Assembly: GCA_003612485.1 (NCBI GenBank)
Contig: RAZA01000011.1
Location: 62,001 to 126,000, forward strand
Reading direction: 5' to 3'
Source: a bacterium D16-50
GTDB lineage: Bacteria; Bacillota; Clostridia; Lachnospirales; Lachnospiraceae
DNA: 64,000 bases
Positions within the stretch are counted from its first letter, which is position 1. The number at the start of each line of letters is the position of its first letter. The notes beneath the pieces are model-generated. The model was not told the origin of the DNA and ran no database searches. It was given only the letters and a program-made list of their open reading frames with translations. Both the position numbers and the translations under genes were made by a program. Shown in pieces: positions 17,583 through 26,543 of the stretch.

Positions 17583-19090
17583 AAGACCAAAAAAAGGCAG
17601 GTGTGCTAATTTCATATTTGACGATAGGCATGAACATTCTGGTTCAGCTATTTTATACCCCGATGATGCTGCAGCTTCTTGGACAAGAAGAATACGGAGT
17701 GTATACATTGTCCTCCGGCATAATAAGCTATCTTTCCTTGTTTGACTTAGGCTTAAGCAGCACATACCTGAAATTCTATTTTAAATATAAAAAGGAGAAT
17801 GACAGTGAAAAGATCGCTATACTAAACGGGACATTTTTTAAGGTCTTTTTCATATTATCTTTTTTGGTAACGATATCCGGCATATCTCTTGCCGTCAATA
17901 TCAGCAATTTTTTCGAGCATTCTCTGACGGCAAATGAGGTCGGCAGAGCCAGAATTGTAATGCTGATCTTGACGGCAAGCATGGCTCTTACGTTGATGTC
18001 AAATGTCTGGACGGCGATCATCATTGCAAACGAGAAATTTGTCAGCCAGAAAGGACTCGGGTTGTTTAAGATTATCTTTTCGCCTTTTATCGCCGTCCCG
18101 CTGATGCTGAAGGGGTATGGAGCCGTTTCAACCGCAATCGCTTCATTGGCCGTGTCCATACTATCGTTAACATACAGTTTCCTATATTGCAAGAGAAGGA
18201 TTGGCTGTGAGATGAACTTAAGGGGAAATCACAAGGGACTTTTATTTGAGATGTTCGGATTTTCCTTTTTCATATTTTTAAATGACATCATTTCGCAGAT
18301 AAATTGGAATATCGACAAGGTCTTACTGGGATATTTCAGAGGAACCGTGGAGACCGCCATATATGGGCTCGGCTCTCAGATAGATACGATCTATAGGAGC
18401 CTTTCTACCAGTATCTCCTCCGTATTTGTGCCCACTGTCAATAGGATCATCAATGAGGAGGAGCGTTCCGCAAAGATTTCCGAATTATTTGTCAAGGTCG
18501 GTCGCCTTCAGTACATGATTATATTTCCTATTTTGGAGGGCTTTCTGTTCTATGGGCAGAAATTCATAGAGCTATGGGCGGGAAAAGAATACGCCGGTTC
18601 CTATATGGTGGCGCTTCTTCTGATGCTTCCCGCTACAGTGCCCCTGATACAAAATATCGGAATCGACATACAGCGGGCAAAAAACAAGCATAAATTCCGT
18701 TCGATTATTTACTCGGTCATGGCTGTGATCAACATTGTCATCAGCATACCTTTGTGCATACGATGGGGCGCGGCCGGAAGCGCAGCCGGAACCTTTTTTT
18801 CCTTGGCCATCGGAAACGGGCTTATCATGAATGTGTATTATGCCAAACATCTGAGCTTGGACATAAAGAGTTTCTGGCTCGAAATATGGAGGCTGACCAA
18901 AGCGATGATTCTGCCTACGCTTACAGCAATTCTTTCCGTCAAATTCATCAAAACAGCAAGCGTAAGCGCATTTATAGTAGGTCTTGCGGCATTCATTCTC
19001 AGCTACCTATTTTCAATCATTGTTTTTGGACTGAATAAAAATGAGAAAATGTACCTCAAAGATGTCATAAGAAAGATAATAGGCAGGTGA
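17579..19090 (+). CDS. Wzx-type repeat-unit flippase, copy 1
   Basis: 503 residues, about twelve to fourteen membrane helices, MATE/polysaccharide-transport superfamily. The N-terminus AGVLISYLTIGMNILVQLFYTP followed by LGQEEYGVYTLSSGIISYL is typical. Mid-protein INWNIDKVLLGYFRG matches the usual seventh-helix region. It would move undecaprenyl-linked repeat units across the membrane for polymerisation. ATG 17579 overlaps the pyruvyl transferase stop. A second flippase at 41494-42936 serves module C. Confidence 0.85.
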   Translation: MKDQKKAGVLISYLTIGMNILVQLFYTPMMLQLLGQEEYGVYTLSSGIISYLSLFDLGLSSTYLKFYFKYKKENDSEKIAILNGTFFKVFFILSFLVTISGISLAVNISNFFEHSLTANEVGRARIVMLILTASMALTLMSNVWTAIIIANEKFVSQKGLGLFKIIFSPFIAVPLMLKGYGAVSTAIASLAVSILSLTYSFLYCKRRIGCEMNLRGNHKGLLFEMFGFSFFIFLNDIISQINWNIDKVLLGYFRGTVETAIYGLGSQIDTIYRSLSTSISSVFVPTVNRIINEEERSAKISELFVKVGRLQYMIIFPILEGFLFYGQKFIELWAGKEYAGSYMVALLLMLPATVPLIQNIGIDIQRAKNKHKFRSIIYSVMAVINIVISIPLCIRWGAAGSAAGTFFSLAIGNGLIMNVYYAKHLSLDIKSFWLEIWRLTKAMILPTLTAILSVKFIKTASVSAFIVGLAAFILSYLFSIIVFGLNKNEKMYLKDVIRKIIGR

Positions 19091-19094
19091 AATC

Positions 19095-20291
19095 ATGGTT
19101 GAATTAAGCAAGAACTGCTGCGGATGTACATGCTGCGCCGAAGTATGTCCTCAGGGAGCCGTTAGGATGGCTCAGGATGAGGGGGGATTCTTATATCCTA
19201 AAATAGATACAGCCAAGTGTATAGACTGCAGACTGTGCGAACAGAAATGTCCCCTGAGAAAACCTCAGAATACCGGAAACGCAAAGCCGCCGACCTATGC
19301 TGCCCTTAGCAGAGAGGCGGGAGTGCGTGTCAAAAGTTCTTCCGGCGGATTGTTCTACATGTTTGCATCCTCTGTTATCAGAAAAGGCGGTGTGGTCTTT
19401 GGAGCTGCACTGTCTGATGATAGGAAAACCGTATTTCATACATATGCAGAGTCCTATGATGATTTGGCAAAACTGCAGGGCAGCAAATATGTTCAAAGCG
19501 ATCTGTCGGATATATTTAAAAAAGTGCATTTTTATTTGAATCACGGACGCTGGGTGCTGTTTACGGGGACAATGTGCCAGATAGAAGGACTGCGGAGTTA
19601 TCTAGGCAAAGAATACGACAAACTCATTTTGATCGATGTCATTTGTCACGGGGTTCCGTCTCCGCTTATATGGGGCCATTATGTCCATTGTAAGGAGGCA
19701 TCCTACAGCTGCAAAGTGCAAGAGGTATACTTCCGTGACAAGACCGACGGCTGGAAATGCTTTGGCATGAAGCTCCTATTTGCAAACGGCCAATGCTATC
19801 GGTCTGTCTGGCAGAAGGATGCCTATGGAAAACTTTTTACTGCTAACAAGATATTCCGGGATTCCTGCGAAGACTGTAGGTTCAAGACCGTGGAGAAAAA
19901 TTGCGATCTTTCCATCGGTGATCTGTGGGGTGCGGAATATATGGCAAACGAGCTTGACGACGATATGGGAGTTTCTCTTTTGATGATACACAGCAAAAAG
20001 GGCATGGACCTGCTGGAAAGCATAAGGGATAGCCTAGAGATCAGGGAAATCGACTTTGATGCAGCGGTAAACAATAATCCCTATATCCTTAAGTCCATCA
20101 AAAAGGGTTCCGGAAAAGCGAAACAAAGAATATACAAAGAAATCCGTGCCGGAAAAGACATCGAAACCATCGCCTCAAAATATGCAAAGAATTTTAATTT
20201 GAAAAAATATATGATTGCTTTGTTAGATAGAATTGGGCTGTTGGGAACCATATTGAACCACAGAAACAATAGGAGCAGGAAAAATGGGTGA
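19095..20291 (+). CDS. Ferredoxin / coenzyme F420 hydrogenase beta-subunit-like protein
   Basis: 398 residues. The N-terminus has two 4Fe-4S motifs, each C-x2-C-x2-C-x3-C-P: cysteines 8, 11, 14 and 18, then CIDCRLCEQKCP. The FrhB-like domains follow, with KSSSGGLFYMFASSVIRKGG, GTMCQIEGLRSYLG and IDVICHGVPSPLIW, and further cysteines in FRDSCEDCRF. FrhB relatives bind FAD and move electrons. Members inside glycan loci usually accompany pyruvyl transferases, but their reaction is not established. The gene starts 4 bases after the flippase and overlaps the next gene by 8 bases. A redox step on a sugar or on the ketal is possible, without proof. Confidence 0.82.
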   Translation: MVELSKNCCGCTCCAEVCPQGAVRMAQDEGGFLYPKIDTAKCIDCRLCEQKCPLRKPQNTGNAKPPTYAALSREAGVRVKSSSGGLFYMFASSVIRKGGVVFGAALSDDRKTVFHTYAESYDDLAKLQGSKYVQSDLSDIFKKVHFYLNHGRWVLFTGTMCQIEGLRSYLGKEYDKLILIDVICHGVPSPLIWGHYVHCKEASYSCKVQEVYFRDKTDGWKCFGMKLLFANGQCYRSVWQKDAYGKLFTANKIFRDSCEDCRFKTVEKNCDLSIGDLWGAEYMANELDDDMGVSLLMIHSKKGMDLLESIRDSLEIREIDFDAAVNNNPYILKSIKKGSGKAKQRIYKEIRAGKDIETIASKYAKNFNLKKYMIALLDRIGLLGTILNHRNNRSRKNG

Positions 20292-21351
20292 CAGCTGTAA
20301 GCCGAAGGTTTTATATATAGAGTTAATGGATAACAATAGGGGAAACTTAACCGTTGATCTCAGATATATCAGAATATTGTCGAGGATCACAAATTTAACA
20401 GTTGCATCTCCCCTCGGGTGGTACAAAAGCCTTGACAAAAAAATCAAGAATATTGAGTATGCCAGACGCAACAGCGATGCAATTATTGATTATTTCAGAA
20501 ACGGAATAACCAACATCAGAGAATTATTTCAGCTGGACAAGCAATTTCATTTTGACTTTATTTTCTGCGCATCCTATGAAACATATCTGCATGCTTTGGT
20601 TCCGTTGGGAATACCTGATACGAAACGGCGTGTATACATATGCAACCATAATAACATTGATCTGATGGACAGAAAAAAGATTAAGCAGATGGCATTTCGC
20701 CTATATAAAAATAAAGTGCAGCATATCGTGTTTGAGGAATTCATGAAAATGCATTTGGCAAGCAAGTACCACATTGCAATAGAAAATGTGCATAAACTGA
20801 CATATCCCATAGACGAACAATGTAGCAGCGGCGAAAAAATATATGACTGTGTGGGAATAAGCAATAGCAATAACGAGAGCTGGGTCAGAGACATGGTTGC
20901 CTTGCAAAGGGACACAAAGCTGCTTACGGTTCATAATCTCAAGGTGATACTGAGATCAAAAGAGATCACTTATGAGGACAGCAATTTGATTGTCATTAAC
21001 GGCTATTTGGAAAAACACGAATATGAAAACTATATATCCGGCGCAAAGATGATACTGCTGCCCTACCCGGATTCATTTCAGCATAGGATGAGCGGCGCTT
21101 TGGTAGATGCCTTGATGAACCGAGTGAAAGTATGCGGAACTCTGATACCGGTTTTCAAGCATTATGAGGAACTGTACCCGCATATATGCAAGACAATAAA
21201 CAGTTGTGATGATCTTATCGAAGCGCTGCTTCGCACAAGCAGTCAGGATGAGGAAAATCAGGATTTTGACAAGTTTATGTTCGACCATTCTGATGCCACA
21301 ATAGAAGAGGAATTCAAGAATATGTTCTGCAAAAACGGAGCCGGTAAATAG
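20284..21351 (+). CDS. Probable GT-B glycosyltransferase
   Basis: 355 residues. ATG 20284 overlaps the preceding gene by 8 bases. The first half contains RRVYICNHNNIDLMDRKKIK, typical of an acceptor-domain loop. The second half contains MILLPYPDSFQHRMSGALVDALM, which resembles the donor-binding E-x7-E region of GT4-like enzymes but with SGALVDAL instead. KVCGTLIPVFKHYEEL follows. Divergent from standard families, but gene order and fold pattern support a cytoplasmic transferase for the module A repeat unit. Confidence 0.65.
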   Translation: MGDSCKPKVLYIELMDNNRGNLTVDLRYIRILSRITNLTVASPLGWYKSLDKKIKNIEYARRNSDAIIDYFRNGITNIRELFQLDKQFHFDFIFCASYETYLHALVPLGIPDTKRRVYICNHNNIDLMDRKKIKQMAFRLYKNKVQHIVFEEFMKMHLASKYHIAIENVHKLTYPIDEQCSSGEKIYDCVGISNSNNESWVRDMVALQRDTKLLTVHNLKVILRSKEITYEDSNLIVINGYLEKHEYENYISGAKMILLPYPDSFQHRMSGALVDALMNRVKVCGTLIPVFKHYEELYPHICKTINSCDDLIEALLRTSSQDEENQDFDKFMFDHSDATIEEEFKNMFCKNGAGK

Positions 21352-21385
21352 ATTGTAAACAGTCAGGCGGAAAGAAGATAAGATT

Positions 21386-22522
21386 ATGAAAAGAGTATTG
21401 TTGGTCTTTGGCACAAGACCGGAAGCAATCAAAATGTGTCCTTTGGCGAATGAATTGAAAAAGCGTTCTGGTTTAGAGTCCTTTGTATGTGTAACGGGAC
21501 AGCACAAAGAAATGTTGAATCAAGTTCTTACGGCATTTGATATAGTGCCCGACTATAATCTCTCTATTATGAAGGAAAAGCAGACCCTATTTGACATCAC
21601 GCTGAATGTAGTGAATGGAATAAAAAGCGTGCTGGAAGAGTTAAAGCCGGACGTGGTATTAGTGCATGGCGATACTACTACTACCTTTGCCGCCGCCCTG
21701 AGCAGTTTCTATCTCCAGATTCCGGTGGGCCATGTAGAAGCGGGCCTTAGAACCTACAACATCCAAAGCCCTTATCCGGAAGAGTTCAACCGTCAGGCAG
21801 TAGGTGTCATCAGCACATTTCATTTTGCGCCTACACAGCTGTCCAAGGCAAATCTCCTTCGGGAAGGAAAATGCGAAAGCAATATATTCGTCACTGGCAA
21901 TACGGCTATAGACGCACTGAAAACTACCGTGTACACCAACTATACCCATCCTGAGCTGGAATGGTGCAAGGGGGGCCGTATGATTCTCATCACTGCACAT
22001 AGAAGAGAAAATCTGGGAGACCCCATGCACAATATGTTCAGAGCGATACGGCGCGTTCTGGACGAGCATGATGATGTAAAGGCTGTTTACCCCATACATC
22101 TTAATCCTCTAGTCCGCCAAGCTGCCGAAGATATTTTCGGAGAATCCTCCACAAGCGGCAAAGAAGAGCGCCTTCACCTGATCGAACCGTTGGATGTGCT
22201 TGACTTTCACAATTTCATGAAGGCATCTTATTTGATCCTTACGGATTCCGGCGGTATACAGGAGGAGGCCCCCTCCCTCGGAAAGCCTGTTCTTGTCATG
22301 CGAGATACCACCGAGAGACCGGAGGGGATCGAAGCCGGCACGCTGAAGCTGGTGGGCACGGATGAGGACACGATTTACCGTGCCTTCACCGAGCTGCTTG
22401 AGGATTCCGCCGCTTATAGCGCCATGGCATGCGCCTCCAATCCCTATGGTGACGGCCATGCTTGTGAACGAATTGCGGATATCCTAGAATTCGGATGCGA
22501 AGCCTTCTGGCGGAATATATAA
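21386..22522 (+). CDS. wecB: UDP-N-acetylglucosamine 2-epimerase (non-hydrolysing), copy 1
   Basis: 378 residues, normal length. Signatures are GTRPEAIKMCPL, VVLVHGDTTTTFAAAL, GHVEAGLRTYNIQSPYPEEFN and LTDSGGIQEEAPSLGKPVLVMR, followed by TERPEG. It interconverts UDP-GlcNAc and UDP-ManNAc. With WecC (13707-14927) it supplies UDP-ManNAcA. The motif spelling is the WecB type, not the WbpI diacetamido-uronate type. A close paralogue is at 53346-54440. Confidence 0.93.
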   Translation: MKRVLLVFGTRPEAIKMCPLANELKKRSGLESFVCVTGQHKEMLNQVLTAFDIVPDYNLSIMKEKQTLFDITLNVVNGIKSVLEELKPDVVLVHGDTTTTFAAALSSFYLQIPVGHVEAGLRTYNIQSPYPEEFNRQAVGVISTFHFAPTQLSKANLLREGKCESNIFVTGNTAIDALKTTVYTNYTHPELEWCKGGRMILITAHRRENLGDPMHNMFRAIRRVLDEHDDVKAVYPIHLNPLVRQAAEDIFGESSTSGKEERLHLIEPLDVLDFHNFMKASYLILTDSGGIQEEAPSLGKPVLVMRDTTERPEGIEAGTLKLVGTDEDTIYRAFTELLEDSAAYSAMACASNPYGDGHACERIADILEFGCEAFWRNI

Positions 22523-22598
22523 GTTCCGGAACGGTTCAATCAGCATTAAGGAATAGGGCAGCATTTGCCGCTGTCAATATTATGCGGAGGAAAAGCAC

Positions 22599-24212
22599 AT
22601 GAACGAAAAAGAAATTCGTCTTAAAGATCTGTTCATTGAAATATTATTAAAGTGGCGAGGCATCATCGCATCCATGCTTATCATGGGCATACTCATAGGC
22701 ACAGCCGGTTATTTACGCGCCGTCCTCAGCATCCGGCCGCTGAACCTACGAATGGAAACGCTGGCGGAATGGCTGGAAGAAAGGCAAGCCGAAAGAAGCT
22801 TCGGAAAAAATGAATGGCTGGAACAGAAACTGAGAAGATCCGCCGATCTGACAACGGAGATTCAGGAATACCAAAAGGCAGGGGCATCCGATCCGGCTGA
22901 GGCAGTGCGGCAGCTGTTAAGCGACAATGGCATTATACTGAGTGAGAAGCAGCTGGACAATGTGAACTATATGCTGTACTATGAAAAGCTTTACCAGAAT
23001 AGGCTCGCCAGTCAGGAACAATCTATCCTGCTGAAGATCGATCCCGACAAGGTGCAGCGGGCAGAAGCGACCTTTCTCGTCACTTCAGATGACCCGGATA
23101 GGGACTACCGCATCGAGTCCCTCTACGAGGACATGGTCCTCAGTGCGGAGCTGCTGGACAGGCTGGGCAGGCAGGCAGGAGTATCCGCAAACCACATAGC
23201 CGAAATAATCTCCGTGTCAAGGAATTCCGCCGATGCGAAAGAGGGAAGCAACGCCTTCAGGGTGACACTCTCCCACTACGATGACGAAATGTGCCAGAAG
23301 CTCCTGCAGACCGTCATTGACTATATCGACTCAAAGCATAGCTCTCTGACAGAGAAATGGGGCTCCCATGACATCACGGTTCTGGATCAATGGATGGGGA
23401 GCATCTCGGATAAGGCTGTCCTGAATGCGCAGACTTCTGCAGAAAAGGGCATTCTGGATTCCAGAAGCACAATCTTCAACAGCCAAAACGCCTTTTCCGA
23501 GGAGGAATGGTATTATTACAGCCTGCTGACCAGCGGGAAGCTGGCTGGGAACCCCCGGGAGACGCATGCGAGGGTGCTGGCGTCAGCCATAGATCCTGAA
23601 GATATCACCACAGTCATCTCTGCAGGTATATCGCCTTCCCCCAGAGTCAATGCAAGATACATACTGCTAGGTATGATTTTGGGAGCATTCGTTTATGTGT
23701 TTTGGACTTTTGTCAGATATGTCTTGGGAGACAAGCTTCAGGCTGCAGACCTGCTGGATGAACTGTACGGCATCCAGCAGCTGGGATGCATTCCCGACGA
23801 GGGCAGTAAAAAGAGACTATTCGGCTTTATGGACCAATGGATTCTGGCACTCCGCTATCGGAACCGGCGTAAGCTCAGCCAAACCGAAGCCTTGAAGCTA
23901 ACTGCGGCCATGGTAAAAATGGCGGCCCAAAGGGAGCAGACGAATGAAATCTGTTTCATCGGCTGCGGCATAGAGGGGAATACACTGCGGATCTGCTGGC
24001 AGCTTCGGGACATGCTGGAAAAGGAAAACCTTGCAGTGCATGTCCTTGGCGATATGCTTTATAACGTGGAAGGCATGGAAAAGATACGCGCCGCAAAAGG
24101 GGTTGTGCTGGTGGAAACGGAAGGCGTCTCTCTCTATGCTGAGATAGCGAGGGAGATAGAGATGTTAAAAAGACAAGGCGCGGGGGTCATTGGGGGGATC
24201 ATTGTAGAGTGA
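22599..24212 (+). CDS. Wzz chain-length regulator with degenerate BY-kinase-like domain, copy 1
   Basis: 537 residues. Transmembrane helices at about 21-39 and 355-373 flank an extracytoplasmic helical domain. The order DLFIEILLKWRGIIASML is the usual Wzz N-terminus, and RVNARYILLGMILGAFV is the second helix. After it, residues about 445-537 look like the tail of a CpsD-type tyrosine kinase and end VIGGIIVE, where kinases end in G-V-V-L-N. The Walker A loop is missing: residues 454-462 read IGCGIEGNT, without GKS/T. The protein is therefore probably a Wzz with a non-catalytic cytoplasmic domain. It is the last gene of module A, followed by a terminator hairpin. The same architecture recurs at 54616-56106. 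Confidence 0.8.
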   Translation: MNEKEIRLKDLFIEILLKWRGIIASMLIMGILIGTAGYLRAVLSIRPLNLRMETLAEWLEERQAERSFGKNEWLEQKLRRSADLTTEIQEYQKAGASDPAEAVRQLLSDNGIILSEKQLDNVNYMLYYEKLYQNRLASQEQSILLKIDPDKVQRAEATFLVTSDDPDRDYRIESLYEDMVLSAELLDRLGRQAGVSANHIAEIISVSRNSADAKEGSNAFRVTLSHYDDEMCQKLLQTVIDYIDSKHSSLTEKWGSHDITVLDQWMGSISDKAVLNAQTSAEKGILDSRSTIFNSQNAFSEEEWYYYSLLTSGKLAGNPRETHARVLASAIDPEDITTVISAGISPSPRVNARYILLGMILGAFVYVFWTFVRYVLGDKLQAADLLDELYGIQQLGCIPDEGSKKRLFGFMDQWILALRYRNRRKLSQTEALKLTAAMVKMAAQREQTNEICFIGCGIEGNTLRICWQLRDMLEKENLAVHVLGDMLYNVEGMEKIRAAKGVVLVETEGVSLYAEIAREIEMLKRQGAGVIGGIIVE

Positions 24213-24252
24213 CCCCATAAGCTCAATAGAATCCATAGCAACTGCATAAGAG

Positions 24253-24288
24253 AGAGCATATAGAAACGAAATCTATATGCTCTATTTT
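24253..24288 (+). terminator. Terminator of module A
   Basis: A perfect 12-base-pair stem (AGAGCATATAGA at 24253-24264 with its complement at 24272-24283), a 7-base loop, then ATTTT. It lies 40 bases after the Wzz stop. The U-tract is short but the stem is perfect. Confidence 0.7.
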
Positions 24289-24483
24289 GATTGCAATTGA
24301 CAATTTCTGGAATGCCCATCCTCTCCCACTGATTGCATTGTAAGTTTGCAGCCCATCAAAACGAGCTCCATACTTAGCCCCAAATCATATGAGATACTAT
24401 TTTTACGGGTGTTGAAACTTTCTTTTTCAAAAGGCGCCTCCCTAATGCAGTATAAACAGTTGCCAAAATTTAACAGAATAAAA

Positions 24484-24523
24484 CAAAGCCTTACGCAAAT
24501 TATAGAATTTGCATAAGACTTTG
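24484..24523 (-). terminator. Terminator-like hairpin of the LytTR gene
   Basis: An 18-base stem with two mismatches (24484-24501 with 24506-24523) and an ATAG loop. Read on the minus strand it follows the LytTR stop by about 70 bases and runs into TTT, so it probably ends that transcript; it may also act on the plus strand. Confidence 0.55.
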
Positions 24524-24590
24524 TATATAGCATCTCGATGTACGTTCAGATTCTGCGATAAACGACAATATGCGACACTATTCGTCAAAA

Positions 24591-25343
24591 TTATAATTTC
24601 ATTTTAACCACATACTCAGTATAGCGTTTTGCAACGTTCTTCCGCTCTCTTTCTGATATCACAATTTCTTCATTACCTCCCAAGCGCTTTATGTGTCTAG
24701 CATTCACAACCTGCTGTCTGTTCAGACGTATGAATTCGTCTTCAAGCAAAAGATATATCTGCTTCAACGGCATTCTAAGGATATATTCATTACCGTCCAC
24801 ACTATATATCCCTATATCGTCACCTAAAGCCTCAATGTATAAGATGTCCTTTAACAATATATAATAGTACCTTCCGTCTCCTTCCAATGCAATGCCGATT
24901 CGTTCTCTATTACTGTTGATCGCACTAATGAGGGCTTCTTGTATCTCTTTCCGAGTGTCTGACAAATACAGATACCGAAAAGGCTGGGCCTTATATGCTT
25001 CCTTCAGATAGGTTCCGTTTTCTGCAACAAAAATGAGCTTGCTGTTTTTATATTTCTTTTTTAGTTTATAAACAGCATCCAGTTCAGTTTGTACAGAACT
25101 CTTCAGCATATGGAAAATAATGTCCTGCTTTTTTGTTTGTTCTAAAATATCTTTTATATTTTCATATACGCTGAATGATGCAGGTATATGGCATGTCTCC
25201 AAAACAGATCTGACGTTCTCCACAAAAAGACTGTTCTTTTTTTCGATTCCATTGCATATTGCCACTTGCACTTCTGAGCCATCCATGACAGTATATGTAT
25301 TTCCCTTCAAACGCCGACATCTGATTATTTCTTTAGGCTGCAT
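24591..25343 (-). CDS. LytTR-family DNA-binding regulator with degenerate receiver
   Basis: 250 residues from the ATG at 25343, with GGGG about 8 bases upstream; longer forms lack a ribosome site. The C-terminal half is a LytTR domain: YYILLKDILYIEALGDDIGIYS, then FIRLNRQQVVNARHIKRLGG. The N-terminal half resembles an AgrA-type receiver, but the phosphoacceptor strand reads QDIIFHMLKSS with no aspartate in place, so phosphorylation by a standard histidine kinase is unlikely. It is transcribed away from island B and towards the end of module A, with its own promoter. No kinase gene is nearby. It is an obvious candidate for control of the flanking glycan operons, but no target site is proven. 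Confidence 0.8.
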   Translation of the reverse strand: MQPKEIIRCRRLKGNTYTVMDGSEVQVAICNGIEKKNSLFVENVRSVLETCHIPASFSVYENIKDILEQTKKQDIIFHMLKSSVQTELDAVYKLKKKYKNSKLIFVAENGTYLKEAYKAQPFRYLYLSDTRKEIQEALISAINSNRERIGIALEGDGRYYYILLKDILYIEALGDDIGIYSVDGNEYILRMPLKQIYLLLEDEFIRLNRQQVVNARHIKRLGGNEEIVISERERKNVAKRYTEYVVKMKL

Positions 25344-25495
25344 AAATAATTCCCCTTTTGTATATTTACATTGTATCCAGAGAGTCTTTTTATGGCAGGC
25401 TCCTTTATGTAAAAACACTGCATTTTCTATAATCTGAGTAGATGTAGCTTCTGTATTTCTTGTCAAAGCCAATATGCCCACGCCTTTTTCTTCTA

Positions 25496-25524
25496 ATTAT
25501 AGGTCATATACGAATTTTTGTACA
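25496..25524 (-). promoter_or_regulatory. Candidate promoter of the LytTR gene
   Basis: On the minus strand TGTACA (25524-25519) is followed by 17 bases and a perfect TATAAT (25501-25496). This gives a leader of about 150 bases before the ATG at 25343. Confidence 0.55.
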
Positions 25525-25708
25525 TGAAATATTGATATTCGCTGTGTTTTTGCGATAAACGATTTCATAAGAGCCTTTTTACCGGAAGCCTTTATTAGAT
25601 AACCCCTTTTTTGGCCCGTATCCATACGAAAACTCCCCAAAAATATACGAATTCCTCCATATCAAATCCCCAATAGCGCGTATTTTATTCCCTTTATTGC
25701 TTTTCCGT

Positions 25709-25733
25709 TTTCGGGCGGCGAAAGTGGGAAGGC
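25709..25733 (+). promoter_or_regulatory. Repeated leader hairpin element, copy 2
   Basis: TTTCG stem (25709-25713), GGCGG loop, CGAAA stem (25719-25723), then TGGGAAGGC at 25725-25733. It is identical to the copy at 5767-5792 except for the 1-2 bases between hairpin and tail. Here the tail runs into a further GGCGG/CCGCC hairpin (25731-25748). It lies 31 bases before the first gene of island B. A shared RNA-level control of modules A and B is inferred. Confidence 0.5.
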
Positions 25734-25763
25734 GGAGCCGAGACCGCCAGAGAGGGGGATCCC

Positions 25764-26450
25764 ATGTCGTATCTGATAGTCGTGGCGCACCCGGACGACG
25801 AGGTGCTGGGTGCGGGCGCCACCATGCACAAGCTGTCCCAGACCGGCAGGGAGGTGGGCGTCTGCGTCCTCTCGGGGCAGGCGGAGGCGAGGGCGGGCCG
25901 CCCCGCCGACAGCGAGCTGGCGGCGGACATGGGCTCATGCCTGAGGCTGCTGGGGGTGTCCCGCACCTATGCGGGCGGCTTCCCCAACATCATGCTGAAC
26001 ACGGTGCCCCATCTGGAGCTGGTCAGGTTCATAGAGGCGGCCATGGAGGACTCGCGGGCGGAGGTGGTCATCACCCACCACCCGGCGGACCTGAACAACG
26101 ACCACCTCCACACCTCGCTGGCCTGTCAGGAGGCGGCGCGGCTCTTCCAGCGCCGGCCCTCCCGGACGCCCCTGAGGGAGCTGCTGTACATGGAGGTGCC
26201 CTCGGCCACGGAATGGTCCCTGAACGCGGGGATGGCCGGCTTCAGGCCGGACACCTTCGTGGAGGTGGGGGCGGAGGGCGTGGAGAGGAAGCTGGAGGCG
26301 CTCGCCCGGTATAGGGGGGTGATGCGGGGCTACCCGCACCCCCGCAGCAGGGAGGGCATCTTCGGGCTGGCGGCGTATAGGGGGATGCAGTCCGGCTGCC
26401 TGTACGCCGAGGCCTTCCAGACGGCCCTGAGGCGGGTCACGGCGGTATGA
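25764..26450 (+). CDS. PIG-L family sugar N-deacetylase
   Basis: 228 residues, typical LmbE/PIG-L length. VVAHPDDEVLGAG at the N-terminus gives the zinc ligands His and Asp and the catalytic Asp. THHPADLNNDHLHTS supplies the second conserved His region. These enzymes remove acetyl from GlcNAc-type groups on sugars or lipid-linked sugars. AGGGGG precedes ATG 25764. It opens a very GC-rich operon unlike its surroundings. The next gene is a formyltransferase, so this enzyme may expose the amine that is then formylated. Cytoplasmic; no signal peptide. Confidence 0.85.
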   Translation: MSYLIVVAHPDDEVLGAGATMHKLSQTGREVGVCVLSGQAEARAGRPADSELAADMGSCLRLLGVSRTYAGGFPNIMLNTVPHLELVRFIEAAMEDSRAEVVITHHPADLNNDHLHTSLACQEAARLFQRRPSRTPLRELLYMEVPSATEWSLNAGMAGFRPDTFVEVGAEGVERKLEALARYRGVMRGYPHPRSREGIFGLAAYRGMQSGCLYAEAFQTALRRVTAV

Positions 26451-26543
26451 GCGCCCCGGGAGGGCGCGCTGCACCGGGGCGCCGCCGCGGAACATACTCT
26501 TGGACGGGCCCGCCGGGGCGGGCGCCGGACGGAAGGAGGGCAC

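Larger units (their letters stand above)
24213..24590. other. Convergent intergenic region with two hairpins
   Basis: 378 bases between the end of module A and the end of the minus-strand LytTR gene. It holds the terminators at 24253-24288 and 24484-24523 and a 12-base repeat copy, TGCGATAAACGA, at 24554-24565. No convincing gene is seen. Confidence 0.55.
25344..25763. other. Divergent control region between LytTR gene and island B
   Basis: 420 bases between two divergent starts. It contains the LytTR promoter (25496-25524), a second copy of the 12-base repeat at 25551-25562, AT-rich DNA, and then the hairpin leader copy at 25709-25733, where composition becomes GC-rich. No gene is seen. Confidence 0.5.

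Noticed and set aside
22599-24212. Active BY-kinase fused to Wzz
   Set aside because: The C-terminal domain has no Walker A GKS/T, so kinase activity cannot be supported.
24282-24533. 83-codon minus-strand ORF after module A
   Set aside because: It spans both terminator hairpins, lacks a ribosome site and has no protein-like pattern.
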